The notes under the pieces are model-generated. The model ran no database searches, was not told the origin of the DNA, and worked only from the letters and a program-made list of their open reading frames with translations. A DNA stretch of 57,295 nucleotides from a virus, in the IMG/VR virus record IMGVR_UViG_3300010158_000080, positions 1 to 57,295 of that record. The stretch is one strand, 5' to 3'. Of this stretch, positions 1 to 8,941 are shown piece by piece. Position 1 is the stretch's first letter. Each line of letters starts with the position of its first letter. Position numbers and translations under genes: made by a program.

Positions 1-971
1 CGACGAGCGCGCAGCGCCAGAACGTCGGTCTTGGGGTTGAGGTAAAGGGTCACGTATTCTTCAGCGGTTGTGTTGGGGTCGTATTTGACCACACTTGCAA
101 ACGCAGCCTTGGCATCAGAGCGTTCGCGCTCATCGGTGATGCGCAAAAAAGGATCGCCGCCGCGCCGATGTTGGATTGTCGGGCTGCTTGGTGCCAGCGG
201 CGCAACGCGCAGCCGGGGTCGGGGGCGTGGGCGGGGTTCATCCTCAAATTCTTCTTCGCCGCCGGCCAAATTGCTTTGGGTTGGGAAGTATTGCGGGAAT
301 GCCTCAACCACTTCGGCTTTGGCTTGCTCGTACTGGTCTGTCAGTGCTTTGCCAGATACAGAGCCTTCGCGCTGGATAATAGCCAAGTGAGCGTCAATCA
401 TGGCTTGTTTCAAAATCGGCTTTTGATGAAACCATGGGTTCGCCGCCATAAAATCATCAGTTTCTTGATCGACCAATGGCGCGGATAAAGCAGGCTGCTT
501 GGCTGGTACGGTGACGTTAAATTCGGTTGAGGATGTGGCGCGCTCGGCTTCCGCTGCGTCGATCTGCTCCTGAACTTGCTCAAACGCTTCCGTATCGCCA
601 ATTGCCACAGCTTCAGCCCGCTTGGCTTTCAATTCATCCATAGCGCGCTTGTAGCCGCCGGAATCAGCACGGCGCGCAAGGTCCATTGCCGCCTTTACCG
701 CTGCGGCCTGCTCTGAGACAGTATTGCGTAAATCGGCCATGTCACGCTCTTGCCGCGCCAGCTTCTCGCTCATTCGGCGAGATTGGTCGCGCAAGATTGG
801 CAATTCAGCTTCACCGCGATCAATGAACGTCTGAGCATCCGACCAACGCCGGGGATCTCCGCCGTATTCTTCTTGCGGCTTCCAGCCCATAGCGCGGGCG
901 CGGTCCTCGACCGAAACGGGGGAAAGGGCGTCATCTTCACCCTCATCGAAATCTTGTTCAAAGTCGGTCAT
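1..971 (-). CDS. Scaffold-like head assembly protein (partial, 3' end cut)
   Basis: The reading frame starts with ATG at 971 (MTDFEQDFDEG) and is still open at base 1, so the C terminus lies outside the window. The protein is very acidic at its start, then alternates long charged helices rich in E, K, Q and A (about residues 55-160, probable coiled coil) with a proline/arginine stretch near residue 245. Composition and position directly after the portal block match capsid scaffold proteins of P22-like phages, which shape the procapsid and leave before DNA entry. No sequence motif is diagnostic, so the call rests on composition and synteny. Confidence 0.72.
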   Translation of the reverse strand, partial: MTDFEQDFDEGEDDALSPVSVEDRARAMGWKPQEEYGGDPRRWSDAQTFIDRGEAELPILRDQSRRMSEKLARQERDMADLRNTVSEQAAAVKAAMDLARRADSGGYKRAMDELKAKRAEAVAIGDTEAFEQVQEQIDAAEAERATSSTEFNVTVPAKQPALSAPLVDQETDDFMAANPWFHQKPILKQAMIDAHLAIIQREGSVSGKALTDQYEQAKAEVVEAFPQYFPTQSNLAGGEEEFEDEPRPRPRPRLRVAPLAPSSPTIQHRRGGDPFLRITDERERSDAKAAFASVVKYDPNTTAEEYVTLYLNPKTDVLALRAR

Positions 972-973
972 GT

Positions 974-1453
974 TCAAAGCTCCGCAACCACGAGGTCATC
1001 TGCAATCCGGCAGGCGACGCATTTTTCATCCACAACTCGATAGAGCGCGCCATCCTTGCCACGGCATTTGATGCCGGAGTATTTGTCAATGTAGATGCGT
1101 TCACCGACTTTGGGCTTATCGGCCATGTGCTGAAAGGCATCCAGACCAATGGCAAAGACACAGCCTGTCACTGCAGCTTCGTCCATGCGCTCGGTATGTG
1201 CATCAAGGTGAATAATTCCACCGGCTGTTTCGCGGGCGCAAGTATCCATTTTAACAAGGATGTTCGGGCCGAACGGTTCAAGGCCAGATGAATTGCCAAC
1301 CGCCGGGTCATATTCCGCCGTGTCGTATTCGGTCTGGTCCATCCCTTTCCAGCCCATGCCGCGATCTGGCAGCGGGTCAAGCTTGGGCGGTTCTTTCTTG
1401 TAATCGGGCAATTCTGCCTCACTGACAATTTCCTGATTTCTCGGTATCAACAT
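974..1453 (-). CDS. GroES-like co-chaperonin
   Basis: This 159-residue protein has a disordered, acidic N-terminal third and a C-terminal Cpn10-like fold from about residue 58. It begins PFGPNILVKMD, continues with a glycine-containing mobile-loop-like segment (about 72-86, GGIIHLD) and ends with the typical strand pair VGERIYIDKYSG and YRVVDEKCV. Cpn10 proteins cap the host GroEL ring; phage versions such as T4 gp31 help fold large capsid proteins. Start chosen at ATG 1453 because AGGAG lies seven bases upstream. It sits between portal and scaffold, which fits a role in capsid assembly. The extra N-terminal region is unusual. Confidence 0.78.
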   Translation of the reverse strand: MLIPRNQEIVSEAELPDYKKEPPKLDPLPDRGMGWKGMDQTEYDTAEYDPAVGNSSGLEPFGPNILVKMDTCARETAGGIIHLDAHTERMDEAAVTGCVFAIGLDAFQHMADKPKVGERIYIDKYSGIKCRGKDGALYRVVDEKCVACRIADDLVVAEL

Positions 1454-1457
1454 AGGT

Positions 1458-1793
1458 TCACTCCTGTTTTTCTTTCGGCATCTCTTGGCCGTAGAAACTT
1501 TGAATTGTCTGTATCTCGATGCCATGCAGGTGGCGCAGCGTGATAATCTGGCCGCGCAGGCAGTCGGGATTTTTGTCTTGATGAACATCGCCCTGATTGA
1601 ACTGGCCTGCCTCCAGAAGATCAGCAGCCGCTTCGCGCAAAAAGGCAACGCTGTCCTCCATGTATTGCAGGAAACCAGCGGTAATCGGGTTATGCCGCCA
1701 TTGGTTGAACTCTTGACTGGTAATCCCCGTCATGGTGTCGCGCTTGCTCTGAGCGACAGCGGCGGGGAGATATGCGGGATCGGTAATAGCCAT
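1458..1793 (-). CDS. Unrecognised protein after portal
   Basis: A 111-residue protein whose ATG overlaps the portal stop by one base (TAATG), so it is probably translated by coupling. It is mostly helical by composition, with a region FLREAAADLLEAGQFNQGDVHQ in the middle. Such small genes downstream of portal are common in podoviruses but I recognise no family. A head-completion or assembly role is only inferred from position. Confidence 0.75.
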   Translation of the reverse strand: MAITDPAYLPAAVAQSKRDTMTGITSQEFNQWRHNPITAGFLQYMEDSVAFLREAAADLLEAGQFNQGDVHQDKNPDCLRGQIITLRHLHGIEIQTIQSFYGQEMPKEKQE

Positions 1794-4231
1794 TATTCAG
1801 GCGCTCCAATGGGAAATGCAGCGGGGGCTTCTGGTCCGAGCGGCGAAGGTTCCGGCATTTGCGCCGGGGAAGGAGCGCTTGGCGCGACAGGAAAATTACC
1901 AGTTGGGCCGGGGGATGGCAGCCCTTGTGATGTGGGGCTGGATTGCTGGGCCAATCGCTCCTGTTGCGCGAGTTGCCGACCGTGTTGCGCATCTTGTGCG
2001 GCGCGGTCAGCGGTTGCGGCTGTGTGGCGCATTCCGGTGTCATGGTATCGGTGATCGACCGCCGCAGCCTTGACCGTCGAATTGACCGCCTCAATTTGCA
2101 GTCGCAGGAATTGAAGTTGCGCGTCGATAAACGCTTGTTGCTGGCCGTCCGCATTCTTGCGCGAAAGCGCCATGTTGAGAAATGCTTGCGTCTGGTCTTT
2201 CAATTCTCTGGCGCGGGTTGCGCCTAGTTCGGCTTGCGCCGTCTCAAGGGCCAATTGCTGCATGGTCTTGGCCATCTGTGCGGCATTCGGGTCAGGCTTA
2301 AGGAATAAGTCATCAATCCGGTCAATGTTTGCGGACTCGATAAATCGCCGCAGCACCGCCAGCCGGTCGATCCCCGGCTCATCTTTGACCGTCATTAGCA
2401 CTTGAGCGCGGCCAAGCTTCTGCATGTCGGTTGTCATGGTGGGATCAGCCACCGGCTCAACACCGCCGCCATGCACATAATCGGACGGCTTGATAATGCA
2501 GCCCTGATCGCCAATCTTGAACTCAACGTCCTCTTTGACGTATTTCTTGTTCAGCGCGTAAAGCTTATCCAGCTCGGCCTTTTCGGCTCGGAACACCCGC
2601 TTCACAATGGCGGTGTAAAACTTCATGCCCTGCTCAATCAGCGCCAGAACCGTAGTCGGCGGAGCGTTGGCAATACTGGCGTCGCCAGTCAGGATGTTTG
2701 CAAGCCCCGCCAATTTCTCCCCAGCCTGCATCAGCGCGCCAAGGATTTGGAACAGGACCACATTTGGGCCAGCAAAAGGCAGCGGGAACACCGCGTCCCT
2801 AATCGACGCACCCTTGGTCGTTACCCGGTGGAACTTGCCAGTCCCAAGCAGCGTTTGGCCAGATGGCATTCCCAATTGGTCAGATATAAATCCGCCGCCG
2901 GTGTTAGCCAGCGTCCCAGCGTCGAATAGCTGGTTCAGGGTCGTATTAATCCCCTCGTTCAAGGGACGCAGCAATTGACCGAACCCCATTGGGTACGAGC
3001 CGCCGTCAATGGATGGCAGAAACGGATAGAGCGTGTAAATGTCGTCAGCATCAATCTTGTAGATCATGTCGCCTTTGGGCGAAGCCTTGATACTTTCCTC
3101 GCAATAGCGCGCAACAATCCGCACCACTTTGCCAGAACGCAGGTGAACCGTGACGATATAAGGCTCTGGGTAACCGTCGCCGTCGAGGTCAAGCCGACGG
3201 TGCTGCTCAATATACAGGTGCGGCGCGTCGTTATCCGAATTGTCGCCACTATAAATCGGTTGCCCATTGAACGTTTCGCCAGCGCCACCGCCCGATGGGC
3301 CGTAATTGAGCGGCAAGAACATGCCGCCAATGTCTTCATCTCCTTCATCGCAAGTCCGCTCAAGGTCGATAATCTGGTTTGGGTAGAGCAAAATCTTTTC
3401 AGTATGGCGCGGCGCGGCTTCAAAGCTGGGCGCGTGATAGTTCCACACCAGATTGAGCAGGCTGACAAACAGCGACTTGCTTCTGCTCTCCACATGGTCG
3501 CGAAATGTTTTGCGCACCGCACCGCCAATCACCGGCATTTGGTGCAGCATCTGGTCCGTCTGTGGCTCCCATTCCGGCATTTCATCCAAAAGTTGCCACG
3601 ACATATGTTCCCCGATGCGGTCGGCGCGCTGGCGCTTTTCACCGGGCTTTACCAGCCACAAAGGCTGCGGTTGACCGTCTGGTCCTTGGACTATCTTTGG
3701 CTGGCCATCCGGCTTCCCATCGACCGTTACTGGCGTTCCATCATCATCACCCCAGACAACGCCCTTAACCACGTTGCGGCCCTGAACAATCGCGGGATAG
3801 GTGCGCGCAGCAAAGTCGGTCGCAGCCTGCGTAATCAGCGGGTAGATGAAATTGGAAGCCCCCGGCCAAGGGAATTGTTTTGGCTCGGTGTCTTGCGTGG
3901 CAAATTTCATGGCCTTTTCGGCCTTTGTCACCCAGTCATTGCGGCTTGTCTCGTCAATCCGGTACTCATCAACCACCAACATACCGATGCGGTCAAGCTC
4001 ATCATCCGGCATATACCGAGCAAGGTTGATGTCGTCGATCTGGTCAATCAGGTTTTGAAACAGGCTTCCGGCGGCGGGCTTATCCGCTACCTTGCGCTCT
4101 TCAACTTCCTCATCATGCTCATCCCCGTCAAGAGGATTGCCGATTTCATCAAACTCATTGCCGTCGAGGACACTCCCTTGAGCCTTTGATGTGGCACTCA
4201 ACGGGCTGATGGTGGACTCGATCAACGACAT
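1793..4231 (-). CDS. Portal protein
   Basis: An 812-residue portal protein that would form the dodecameric ring at the capsid vertex through which DNA is packaged and released. The N-terminal part contains the block KQFPWPGASNFIYPLIT and TDFAARTYPAIVQG, a signature I know from portals of P22/T7-related podoviruses. The C-terminal 120 residues are a long helical, glutamine-rich stretch (barrel-like), ending in a proline-rich tail. ATG at 4231 is chosen because GGAG lies seven bases upstream; an in-frame TTG at 4258 has no such support. Large terminase lies just upstream and scaffold follows. Confidence 0.93.
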   Translation of the reverse strand: MSLIESTISPLSATSKAQGSVLDGNEFDEIGNPLDGDEHDEEVEERKVADKPAAGSLFQNLIDQIDDINLARYMPDDELDRIGMLVVDEYRIDETSRNDWVTKAEKAMKFATQDTEPKQFPWPGASNFIYPLITQAATDFAARTYPAIVQGRNVVKGVVWGDDDGTPVTVDGKPDGQPKIVQGPDGQPQPLWLVKPGEKRQRADRIGEHMSWQLLDEMPEWEPQTDQMLHQMPVIGGAVRKTFRDHVESRSKSLFVSLLNLVWNYHAPSFEAAPRHTEKILLYPNQIIDLERTCDEGDEDIGGMFLPLNYGPSGGGAGETFNGQPIYSGDNSDNDAPHLYIEQHRRLDLDGDGYPEPYIVTVHLRSGKVVRIVARYCEESIKASPKGDMIYKIDADDIYTLYPFLPSIDGGSYPMGFGQLLRPLNEGINTTLNQLFDAGTLANTGGGFISDQLGMPSGQTLLGTGKFHRVTTKGASIRDAVFPLPFAGPNVVLFQILGALMQAGEKLAGLANILTGDASIANAPPTTVLALIEQGMKFYTAIVKRVFRAEKAELDKLYALNKKYVKEDVEFKIGDQGCIIKPSDYVHGGGVEPVADPTMTTDMQKLGRAQVLMTVKDEPGIDRLAVLRRFIESANIDRIDDLFLKPDPNAAQMAKTMQQLALETAQAELGATRARELKDQTQAFLNMALSRKNADGQQQAFIDAQLQFLRLQIEAVNSTVKAAAVDHRYHDTGMRHTAATADRAAQDAQHGRQLAQQERLAQQSSPTSQGLPSPGPTGNFPVAPSAPSPAQMPEPSPLGPEAPAAFPIGAPE

Positions 4232-4261
4232 GCGGTTGCTCCAGAATGATAGGGGCAAGCA

Positions 4262-4480
4262 TCACAGCTTTACCCCCTTATACTTTCCGGCAACATGGCG
4301 GTTAAATTGATTTCCGAACGATGCAGCACCCATCAGCGTTTCCCCAATGTTGTGCGGCACCCCTCCATAGCGGAAAGTTTGCCCATTGTGAAATGTCACG
4401 TAGAGCGCTTTTTCCGCAGGTCTGTAATCAGCATGGGAGGCCATCGTTGATTTGATCTTAGGCAGGACGATCTTAGCCAT
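4262..4480 (-). CDS. KTSC domain protein
   Basis: A 72-residue protein that matches the KTSC domain pattern over nearly its full length: ALYVTFHNGQTFRYGGVP followed by GAASFGNQFNRHVAGKY. KTSC proteins are small and widespread in bacteria and phages; a nucleic-acid-related role has been suggested for the family but not settled. Its start overlaps the upstream gene by eight bases, placing it in the terminase-portal transcript. Confidence 0.8.
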   Translation of the reverse strand: MAKIVLPKIKSTMASHADYRPAEKALYVTFHNGQTFRYGGVPHNIGETLMGAASFGNQFNRHVAGKYKGVKL

Positions 4481-4697
4481 CAGTCCCCTCCGTCAGTTGG
4501 TGAATGGCGCGGGTCAAATGCCAGAGCGCTTCGCGGCTTCCATGCGATGATCGCACTTGCAATTCACCGTCTGGCGTCCATCCGACAATGACAACTTCCC
4601 CAAACTCACCTTTGGCCATGTCAAGGATTTTGTCAGGGTCGAGCGCAATGCCGTCGCTGATCTGTCCGCTGCCGCCAATTGGAATGATTTCAGCCAT
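4473..4697 (-). CDS. Unrecognised small protein
   Basis: A 74-residue protein with a core strand pattern EVVIVGWTPDGELQVRSSHG and an amphipathic end, ALWHLTRAIHQLTEG. I have seen similar short proteins in phage packaging regions, but know no function. ATG 4697 is chosen (AGGA eight bases upstream); an in-frame TTG lies two codons earlier. It starts three bases after the large terminase stop. Confidence 0.72.
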   Translation of the reverse strand: MAEIIPIGGSGQISDGIALDPDKILDMAKGEFGEVVIVGWTPDGELQVRSSHGSREALWHLTRAIHQLTEGTDG

Positions 4698-4699
4698 GC

Positions 4700-6133
4700 T
4701 CAATATCCTGTATAAGCGTTGCGGTTGCCGTCGCTGCCATAGTCGTCGTTATCACCCTCTGGCCAATCGTCATATCCGCCGGTCGATGAGGTAAGCGCAG
4801 GCGCGAAATACTGAACCATGCCATATTCCAGCGCTTCAAAGATATGCGATAGGCTGTTCTTCTCGGCCTTGTCTGCATATTTCTCGCCGCTCGTTTTCAA
4901 CCGGCGGTAGTGATACCCACCCATTAACGCCTTGCGCAGGTTCTTGCAGCGCGGGTTCAGAATGAATTGCGGCTCACCTGCCACCAATGTCCGCAGTGGT
5001 TTGCGCACAGACTCATGCCGAAGCTGCGGGTTTTGCTCCGAGCCTCGAATATCAATACCCTTGGCCTGCATGATTTCAAAGCAGGTCCGTTTGTCAGTCT
5101 GGGCGCGCTGTTCGCCAGCCGGGTCGCCCCAGTCCTCAAACTGGACATTGCCTTTGAAGGCGCGGGCGCAATGCTCAAGCACATCGTCGCTAAACTCGTC
5201 AATGCTCATGTTGTCGCTGACCATCTCGTCAAACACCAGCCACCGACCATCTGGCAAAAGCTGGCTGAATGCGCAGGCGGGCGTTAAGCCAAAGTCCCAG
5301 CTCCGAATGATCGCAACACCCGGCACCGGTTCGACTGCCTTGCAATGGATGGTGTCGCTATATTCAGGCGTAACCGGCTTGCCGTCGATGACAAAGCCAT
5401 ACTCACCATCGACATAGACCTTGATCCATTCCGCAGCCTTACCCTGCGCGAGGTTAGTGTAATAGCGTTGGCCACCGGGCAGGTTTGGCAGGTTCTCCGC
5501 ATTTGCTGCGCGGCCAGACGGCTGCTTGAATATGCGGGCGAACCCCGGTTCAAACTTGGTTTCCTCAAAAAACTTATACCATTTGCTATCATTATCCGGC
5601 GGGTTGGTGTCCATCCAAATGCCAAACCAAGTCGCGCCGCCATCGCGCATTGCTGGGTAACGTCCTACGCGCCCTTGCAGCGCCTCGATTACTGACCAAG
5701 GCACCTCGCGGGCTTCATTCACCCATGCGCCGGTCAGTTCCAACGACAAAAGCTTCTTGATGTCGTCTGGCCGGTCGAGCGCAAGGAATATCAGTTCGAT
5801 CACAGCACCGGGCAGCGCAGTTATCGTGTACGTGTGCTTATGCTCGATGTACCGCCCAAAATAATGCTCTGGCAGCCATTGCATCACCGTCTTGATCGTC
5901 GTGTCGCGCAATTCGCCATAGGTGTTACGGATCACGGCAAACCGGCTACGCTTGACGCCATCGGGGCCGGGGTTCTGTTTCATGCCCCTTGCAACCAGTT
6001 CTGCTACGCAAGCAGATGATTTCCCGGAGCCAAAGGGGCCGGAAACGCCACGCACAAAGCTATCATCGTTGGCAAAGTCCTCAAGCGTCGGAACCCCGTT
6101 ATAGCTGTATTTGATATAAACGGGGTCCGCCAT
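4700..6133 (-). CDS. terL: Terminase large subunit
   Basis: This 477-residue protein is the DNA-packaging ATPase and nuclease. Walker A is GPFGSGKSS (about residues 32-40); the Walker B-like block is GAWVNEARE with catalytic Glu140. The C-terminal RNase H-like nuclease starts at RSWDFG (Asp280) and has a second acidic site in DWGDPAG (Asp337). It should assemble on the portal and translocate DNA, then cut it. The small subunit is encoded about 3.3 kb upstream on the same strand, not adjacent as is usual. The tail (from about residue 450) is acidic and glycine rich. Confidence 0.96.
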   Translation of the reverse strand: MADPVYIKYSYNGVPTLEDFANDDSFVRGVSGPFGSGKSSACVAELVARGMKQNPGPDGVKRSRFAVIRNTYGELRDTTIKTVMQWLPEHYFGRYIEHKHTYTITALPGAVIELIFLALDRPDDIKKLLSLELTGAWVNEAREVPWSVIEALQGRVGRYPAMRDGGATWFGIWMDTNPPDNDSKWYKFFEETKFEPGFARIFKQPSGRAANAENLPNLPGGQRYYTNLAQGKAAEWIKVYVDGEYGFVIDGKPVTPEYSDTIHCKAVEPVPGVAIIRSWDFGLTPACAFSQLLPDGRWLVFDEMVSDNMSIDEFSDDVLEHCARAFKGNVQFEDWGDPAGEQRAQTDKRTCFEIMQAKGIDIRGSEQNPQLRHESVRKPLRTLVAGEPQFILNPRCKNLRKALMGGYHYRRLKTSGEKYADKAEKNSLSHIFEALEYGMVQYFAPALTSSTGGYDDWPEGDNDDYGSDGNRNAYTGY

Positions 6134-6136
6134 CGG

Positions 6137-6571
6137 TCAGGATTTGCTGTAAAGCGCAGCCTCGGCGGCGCGGCGCTTGACCAGACCGCTCATCACCTTA
6201 CCATCTGCAAAAGTCCATTTGCCAAACTCTTTCGCGGCTTCGACATAATCGGCGGCATTGTGTTTGGCCAGAAGTGTCGAGCCACGCAGCTTTCCCAACC
6301 CCTCATTAAAGGCGAACGACACCAGCGCGCTGAACTGGTTGTCGTTGGAGAAGGGCGTGAGGTGCGTCACCCCGTCCTCAAACCGAGCAAGATCAGCGGC
6401 AAGTAGCGCGTCGGCTCGATCTATTGTGATGACCTGCCCCAGTTTCACCTCTGGTCCGGTATGACCATACCCAATCGTCGGCACCTTGGCGGGACAAAGG
6501 TATGCCTGCAATTTGCAGCCCTCGTTCTCCTTGATAATTGCCAGCCCCACAGCATTGATCTGGCGTGTCAT
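6137..6571 (-). CDS. Endolysin, T4-type lysozyme (GH24)
   Basis: A 144-residue muramidase that cleaves the glycan backbone of peptidoglycan at lysis. The GH24 signature is clear: ENEGCKLQAYLCP then TIGYGHT. The catalytic triad would be Glu17, Cys26 (in place of Asp, a known variant) and Thr32, with the family spacing E-8-C-5-T. There is no signal peptide, so release should depend on a holin. It is placed directly before terL, far from the membrane proteins near 26-27 kb. Its stop overlaps nothing, and terL begins four bases later. Confidence 0.93.
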   Translation of the reverse strand: MTRQINAVGLAIIKENEGCKLQAYLCPAKVPTIGYGHTGPEVKLGQVITIDRADALLAADLARFEDGVTHLTPFSNDNQFSALVSFAFNEGLGKLRGSTLLAKHNAADYVEAAKEFGKWTFADGKVMSGLVKRRAAEAALYSKS

Positions 6572-6840
6572 TGCGTCATCTCCTCCGGTTGCTCGATGAA
6601 ACGGTGCAGTGCGCAGCCTTGGCGCGACCGTGGCAGGCGTGGCGACATCAGTTCAACCTCAAAGGCCGGCCCTTGCGCCGTCTGTTGCGCGCGGACAATA
6701 CAGGGCGTCGGCGGGACGCCATTGCACATGATCAGCGATAGGTCAGGCGTGGCCGAATGGAAATGGCAGTTGCCGCAGGTCGCGCGTGGCCTGGGGATAA
6801 TTAGGCCGGACAATGTGGGTAGGGGTTTGATAGGCTTCAT
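6568..6840 (-). CDS. Cysteine-containing small protein
   Basis: A 90-residue protein overlapping its neighbours by four bases at each end. Cysteines at 22, 25, 39, 47 and 75, with the pair CGNC and a nearby His-rich HFHSA, suggest a metal-binding site. No family is recognised. Confidence 0.68.
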   Translation of the reverse strand: MKPIKPLPTLSGLIIPRPRATCGNCHFHSATPDLSLIMCNGVPPTPCIVRAQQTAQGPAFEVELMSPRLPRSRQGCALHRFIEQPEEMTQ

Positions 6841-7343
6841 TTGCCGCCTCCCTGTGCTGCGATGATCTTATCGACCACGCGCTTCTCGGTGCGGCGAATT
6901 GCGCCAATTGCCTTGCCAGTGCTTTTGGCAATAGAGGCGAGGCTTTCACCAGCGCGGCGGCGGTCAAGTATGCGGGCCTCCCACTCGCTGCATCCAACCA
7001 GTTTGGCGTGAGCTGCTACCGTGTCGATAGCGCCGATCTGGCGCAAGCGGTCCATCTGCTTGGATTGGCCGGTGTTCGATGGGCGGTAGGTAGGCTTAGT
7101 GCTGCCGTCATAGATGCCGCGCCACGACGATTTATCCAGCCCAATCGTTTCATACTCGACCTGCTTGAGCCTGCTGTGGTCAATGCTGGCAATTGCTGCT
7201 CGATACCGGCGCTTGGCGTAATGATCTTCCGCGAAAACTCGACACACCAACCAAAGCGCCCAGATAGCAAGACTCATCAAGGAAACTGCTACCGCCCAAG
7301 GCAGGATGCTCAAAGTAATAGCCCAAATTTCATTTGCCGTCAT
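6837..7343 (-). CDS. Membrane-anchored protein with HTH-like C terminus
   Basis: This 168-residue protein has one long hydrophobic segment (about residues 8-36) followed by a basic stretch. The C-terminal 60 residues (ARILDRRRAGESLASIAKST, then AIGAIRRTEKRVV) resemble a helix-turn-helix. A holin role is conceivable because the lysozyme gene is nearby, but the large cytosolic domain argues against a simple holin. Good ribosome site GAGGAAAG before ATG 7343. Confidence 0.7.
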   Translation of the reverse strand: MTANEIWAITLSILPWAVAVSLMSLAIWALWLVCRVFAEDHYAKRRYRAAIASIDHSRLKQVEYETIGLDKSSWRGIYDGSTKPTYRPSNTGQSKQMDRLRQIGAIDTVAAHAKLVGCSEWEARILDRRRAGESLASIAKSTGKAIGAIRRTEKRVVDKIIAAQGGGK

Positions 7344-7705
7344 GTCTCTTTCCTCGTTGTCGGGTGGTCAGTCCCGTAGTGCCTCTTGACCCAGCCATGC
7401 ACCACTTCTGGCAGCACCATGGCAATCACACGGATGAGGCCCCGCTCATCCCTCGCTCTATTGAGCAATGCCTTATACCGGATCGCCGATGCGTTCAACG
7501 GTAGGTTACTTAATGCCTGTCGAGATGTGGCAGGCAGCCGGTCAAACTCCCGCATTTCGTCGTACATCGCATCCGGCACCCTGAATAGACCAACAATCTC
7601 CGCATGGCTCACCTTGCGCCGGTCGCGCTCGATCTGCTCATAGTTTGCCACATGCCTGCCACGCAGCGCCGCAATTCGGGCGATGTCGTCGGCAAGGTCG
7701 GTCAT
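7340..7705 (-). CDS. Unrecognised small protein
   Basis: A 121-residue, charged, mostly helical protein. ATG 7705 is preferred; an upstream extension in frame reads as low-quality sequence and overlaps the preceding gene. It is linked by one- to four-base overlaps to both neighbours. No motif recognised. Confidence 0.68.
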   Translation of the reverse strand: MTDLADDIARIAALRGRHVANYEQIERDRRKVSHAEIVGLFRVPDAMYDEMREFDRLPATSRQALSNLPLNASAIRYKALLNRARDERGLIRVIAMVLPEVVHGWVKRHYGTDHPTTRKET

Positions 7706-7935
7706 CAGTTCACACCCCTCTTGCCTTGCTCGTATTCCTCGCGCCGATCCGCCGAGGCGTGAACCCAATAAAACCCGTCCTCACTGGATGGACCGCACCA
7801 GCAATCTTCGCTGTTCTCATGCGCCTTAGTGTCGTTGACCGGCGAGACATGGGTTTCAATCAGTTCGTCCTCCCAATAAACATCAATGACAGCCCAGCCG
7901 GTGTGATGTTGCGCGAGGTCTATATGGTCGTTCAT
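7705..7935 (-). CDS. Unrecognised small acidic protein
   Basis: A 76-residue acidic protein with the string SEDCWCGPSSEDGFYWVHAS in its C-terminal half. ATG 7935 follows GGGAGTGAG and overlaps the upstream HNH gene by four bases. No family recognised. Confidence 0.68.
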   Translation of the reverse strand: MNDHIDLAQHHTGWAVIDVYWEDELIETHVSPVNDTKAHENSEDCWCGPSSEDGFYWVHASADRREEYEQGKRGVN

Positions 7936-8285
7936 CTCACTCCCGCCTCTTCCAGTTCGCGGATAAAGTCCTTGGCATCCATATCTGCCTTTAGCGAATT
8001 GCACACATGGCAGGCCAGAACCCAGTTTGAGAAGTGATCTGGCCCACCTTTGCAAGTCGGCACCACATGATCGACCGTCGCATACCGGTAACCGTTGGCC
8101 AAGTGATCATTGCCCTTACCCGGCAAGATGGTCGGCCCCTTGCAATAATGGCAGGTCCGCTTGCGCCTCCACTCACGCCGGATCCACACCTTGCGCTTGG
8201 TCGATTTGTCATAGGAGTAATCTGCCACCTGCTCTGGCGTGAACTCAACGAGCGCCGCCGGGTCAAGAGTAAACGTCTTGGCCAT
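7932..8285 (-). CDS. HNH endonuclease
   Basis: A 117-residue HNH nuclease. It has zinc cysteines CHYC (45, 48) and CHVC (92, 95), the catalytic block ATVDHVVP (Asp72-His73) and the closing Asn96. HNH proteins beside terminase genes often assist genome cleavage during packaging in lambdoid phages (HK97 gp74 type); it could instead be a free-standing homing-like nuclease. It is located between the small and large terminase genes. Confidence 0.88.
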   Translation of the reverse strand: MAKTFTLDPAALVEFTPEQVADYSYDKSTKRKVWIRREWRRKRTCHYCKGPTILPGKGNDHLANGYRYATVDHVVPTCKGGPDHFSNWVLACHVCNSLKADMDAKDFIRELEEAGVR

Positions 8286-8593
8286 CAATCTGCTTCCTTG
8301 GGGTCAAAGACTGAATGCTGAACCGGCGGTGCGTCAATGAAACTGATTCGCCGGCGCAACAGGATCAGCCCACCACGCATCACCAGCCGCATCCTTGCGT
8401 CAAAGCCAATGTTGTTTGGCCAGAACATCGTAAAGCCGCGAAGGTCGCTCTTGCGCTCCACTGTCAAACCAATTGAGCCTGCCGATCTGCGCAGATACCA
8501 GCGCCAGCCATCATTGCCCGGTTCTGGCTGGTGGCGGTGCCGCTCCACCTTGGCGGTCAGGGCTGGGGCAAATGGCCCGCGATCCTCGCTCAT
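8285..8593 (-). CDS. Unrecognised small protein
   Basis: A 102-residue basic protein with the pattern GWRWYLRRSAGSIGLTVERK. Its stop shares one base with the start of the HNH gene (TGATG). No known family. Confidence 0.65.
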   Translation of the reverse strand: MSEDRGPFAPALTAKVERHRHQPEPGNDGWRWYLRRSAGSIGLTVERKSDLRGFTMFWPNNIGFDARMRLVMRGGLILLRRRISFIDAPPVQHSVFDPKEAD

Positions 8594-8799
8594 GCAGGCT
8601 TCCTAAAATAGCGGTTGGGAAACTCCCCCTTGTCGATCATCTCGGCAATCATACCAATAGCGCGGGGGATGCTTGATGCACCAGTCCTCCAGCGCGTCAC
8701 TGTTCGAGGCGTGAACCCGACCAACTCGGCCAGAATGTCGCGGTCGAGCGCGTTGCGGTCCATGATCTTGACCAATTCTGACGCTCTTATGCTGACCAC
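8590..8799 (-). CDS. Small HTH DNA-binding protein
   Basis: A 69-residue protein consisting mainly of a helix-turn-helix: LAELVGFTPRTVTRWRTGASSIPRAIGMI resembles the Cro/C1 or YdaS-type fold. A GTG start at 8799 is used (AAGGCAGG six bases upstream); an internal ATG at 8763 lacks a ribosome site. It follows a 142-base gap holding an inverted repeat, so it may start a sub-operon. Confidence 0.7.
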   Translation of the reverse strand: MVSIRASELVKIMDRNALDRDILAELVGFTPRTVTRWRTGASSIPRAIGMIAEMIDKGEFPNRYFRKPA

Positions 8800-8891
8800 G
8801 CGATACCTGCCTTCTTGTCATTGTCCACCCGAACTGCGCTTTTCTGCCATTTTCAGGCCATTATCACAAGCCCAAACGGCCTCTCTCGTTG

Positions 8892-8929
8892 CCTTCGTTC
8901 CTGATAATCGGGGGATAGGACCACGAAGG
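8892..8929. promoter_or_regulatory. Inverted repeat in 142-base gap
   Basis: The gap 8800-8941 contains CCTTCGTTCCT matched by AGGACCACGAAGG, a seven-base perfect outer stem plus a three-base inner stem. It lies between the leftward gene ending at 8942 and the HTH gene starting at 8799. There is no T run, so it may be an mRNA structure or operator rather than a terminator. Confidence 0.4.
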
Positions 8930-8941
8930 ACGCCAAACCCG

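Noticed and set aside
2975-4189. Long plus-strand frame (404 codons) opposite the portal gene
   Set aside because: It lies wholly antisense to the portal, has no ribosome site, and its composition follows the opposite strand's codon bias.
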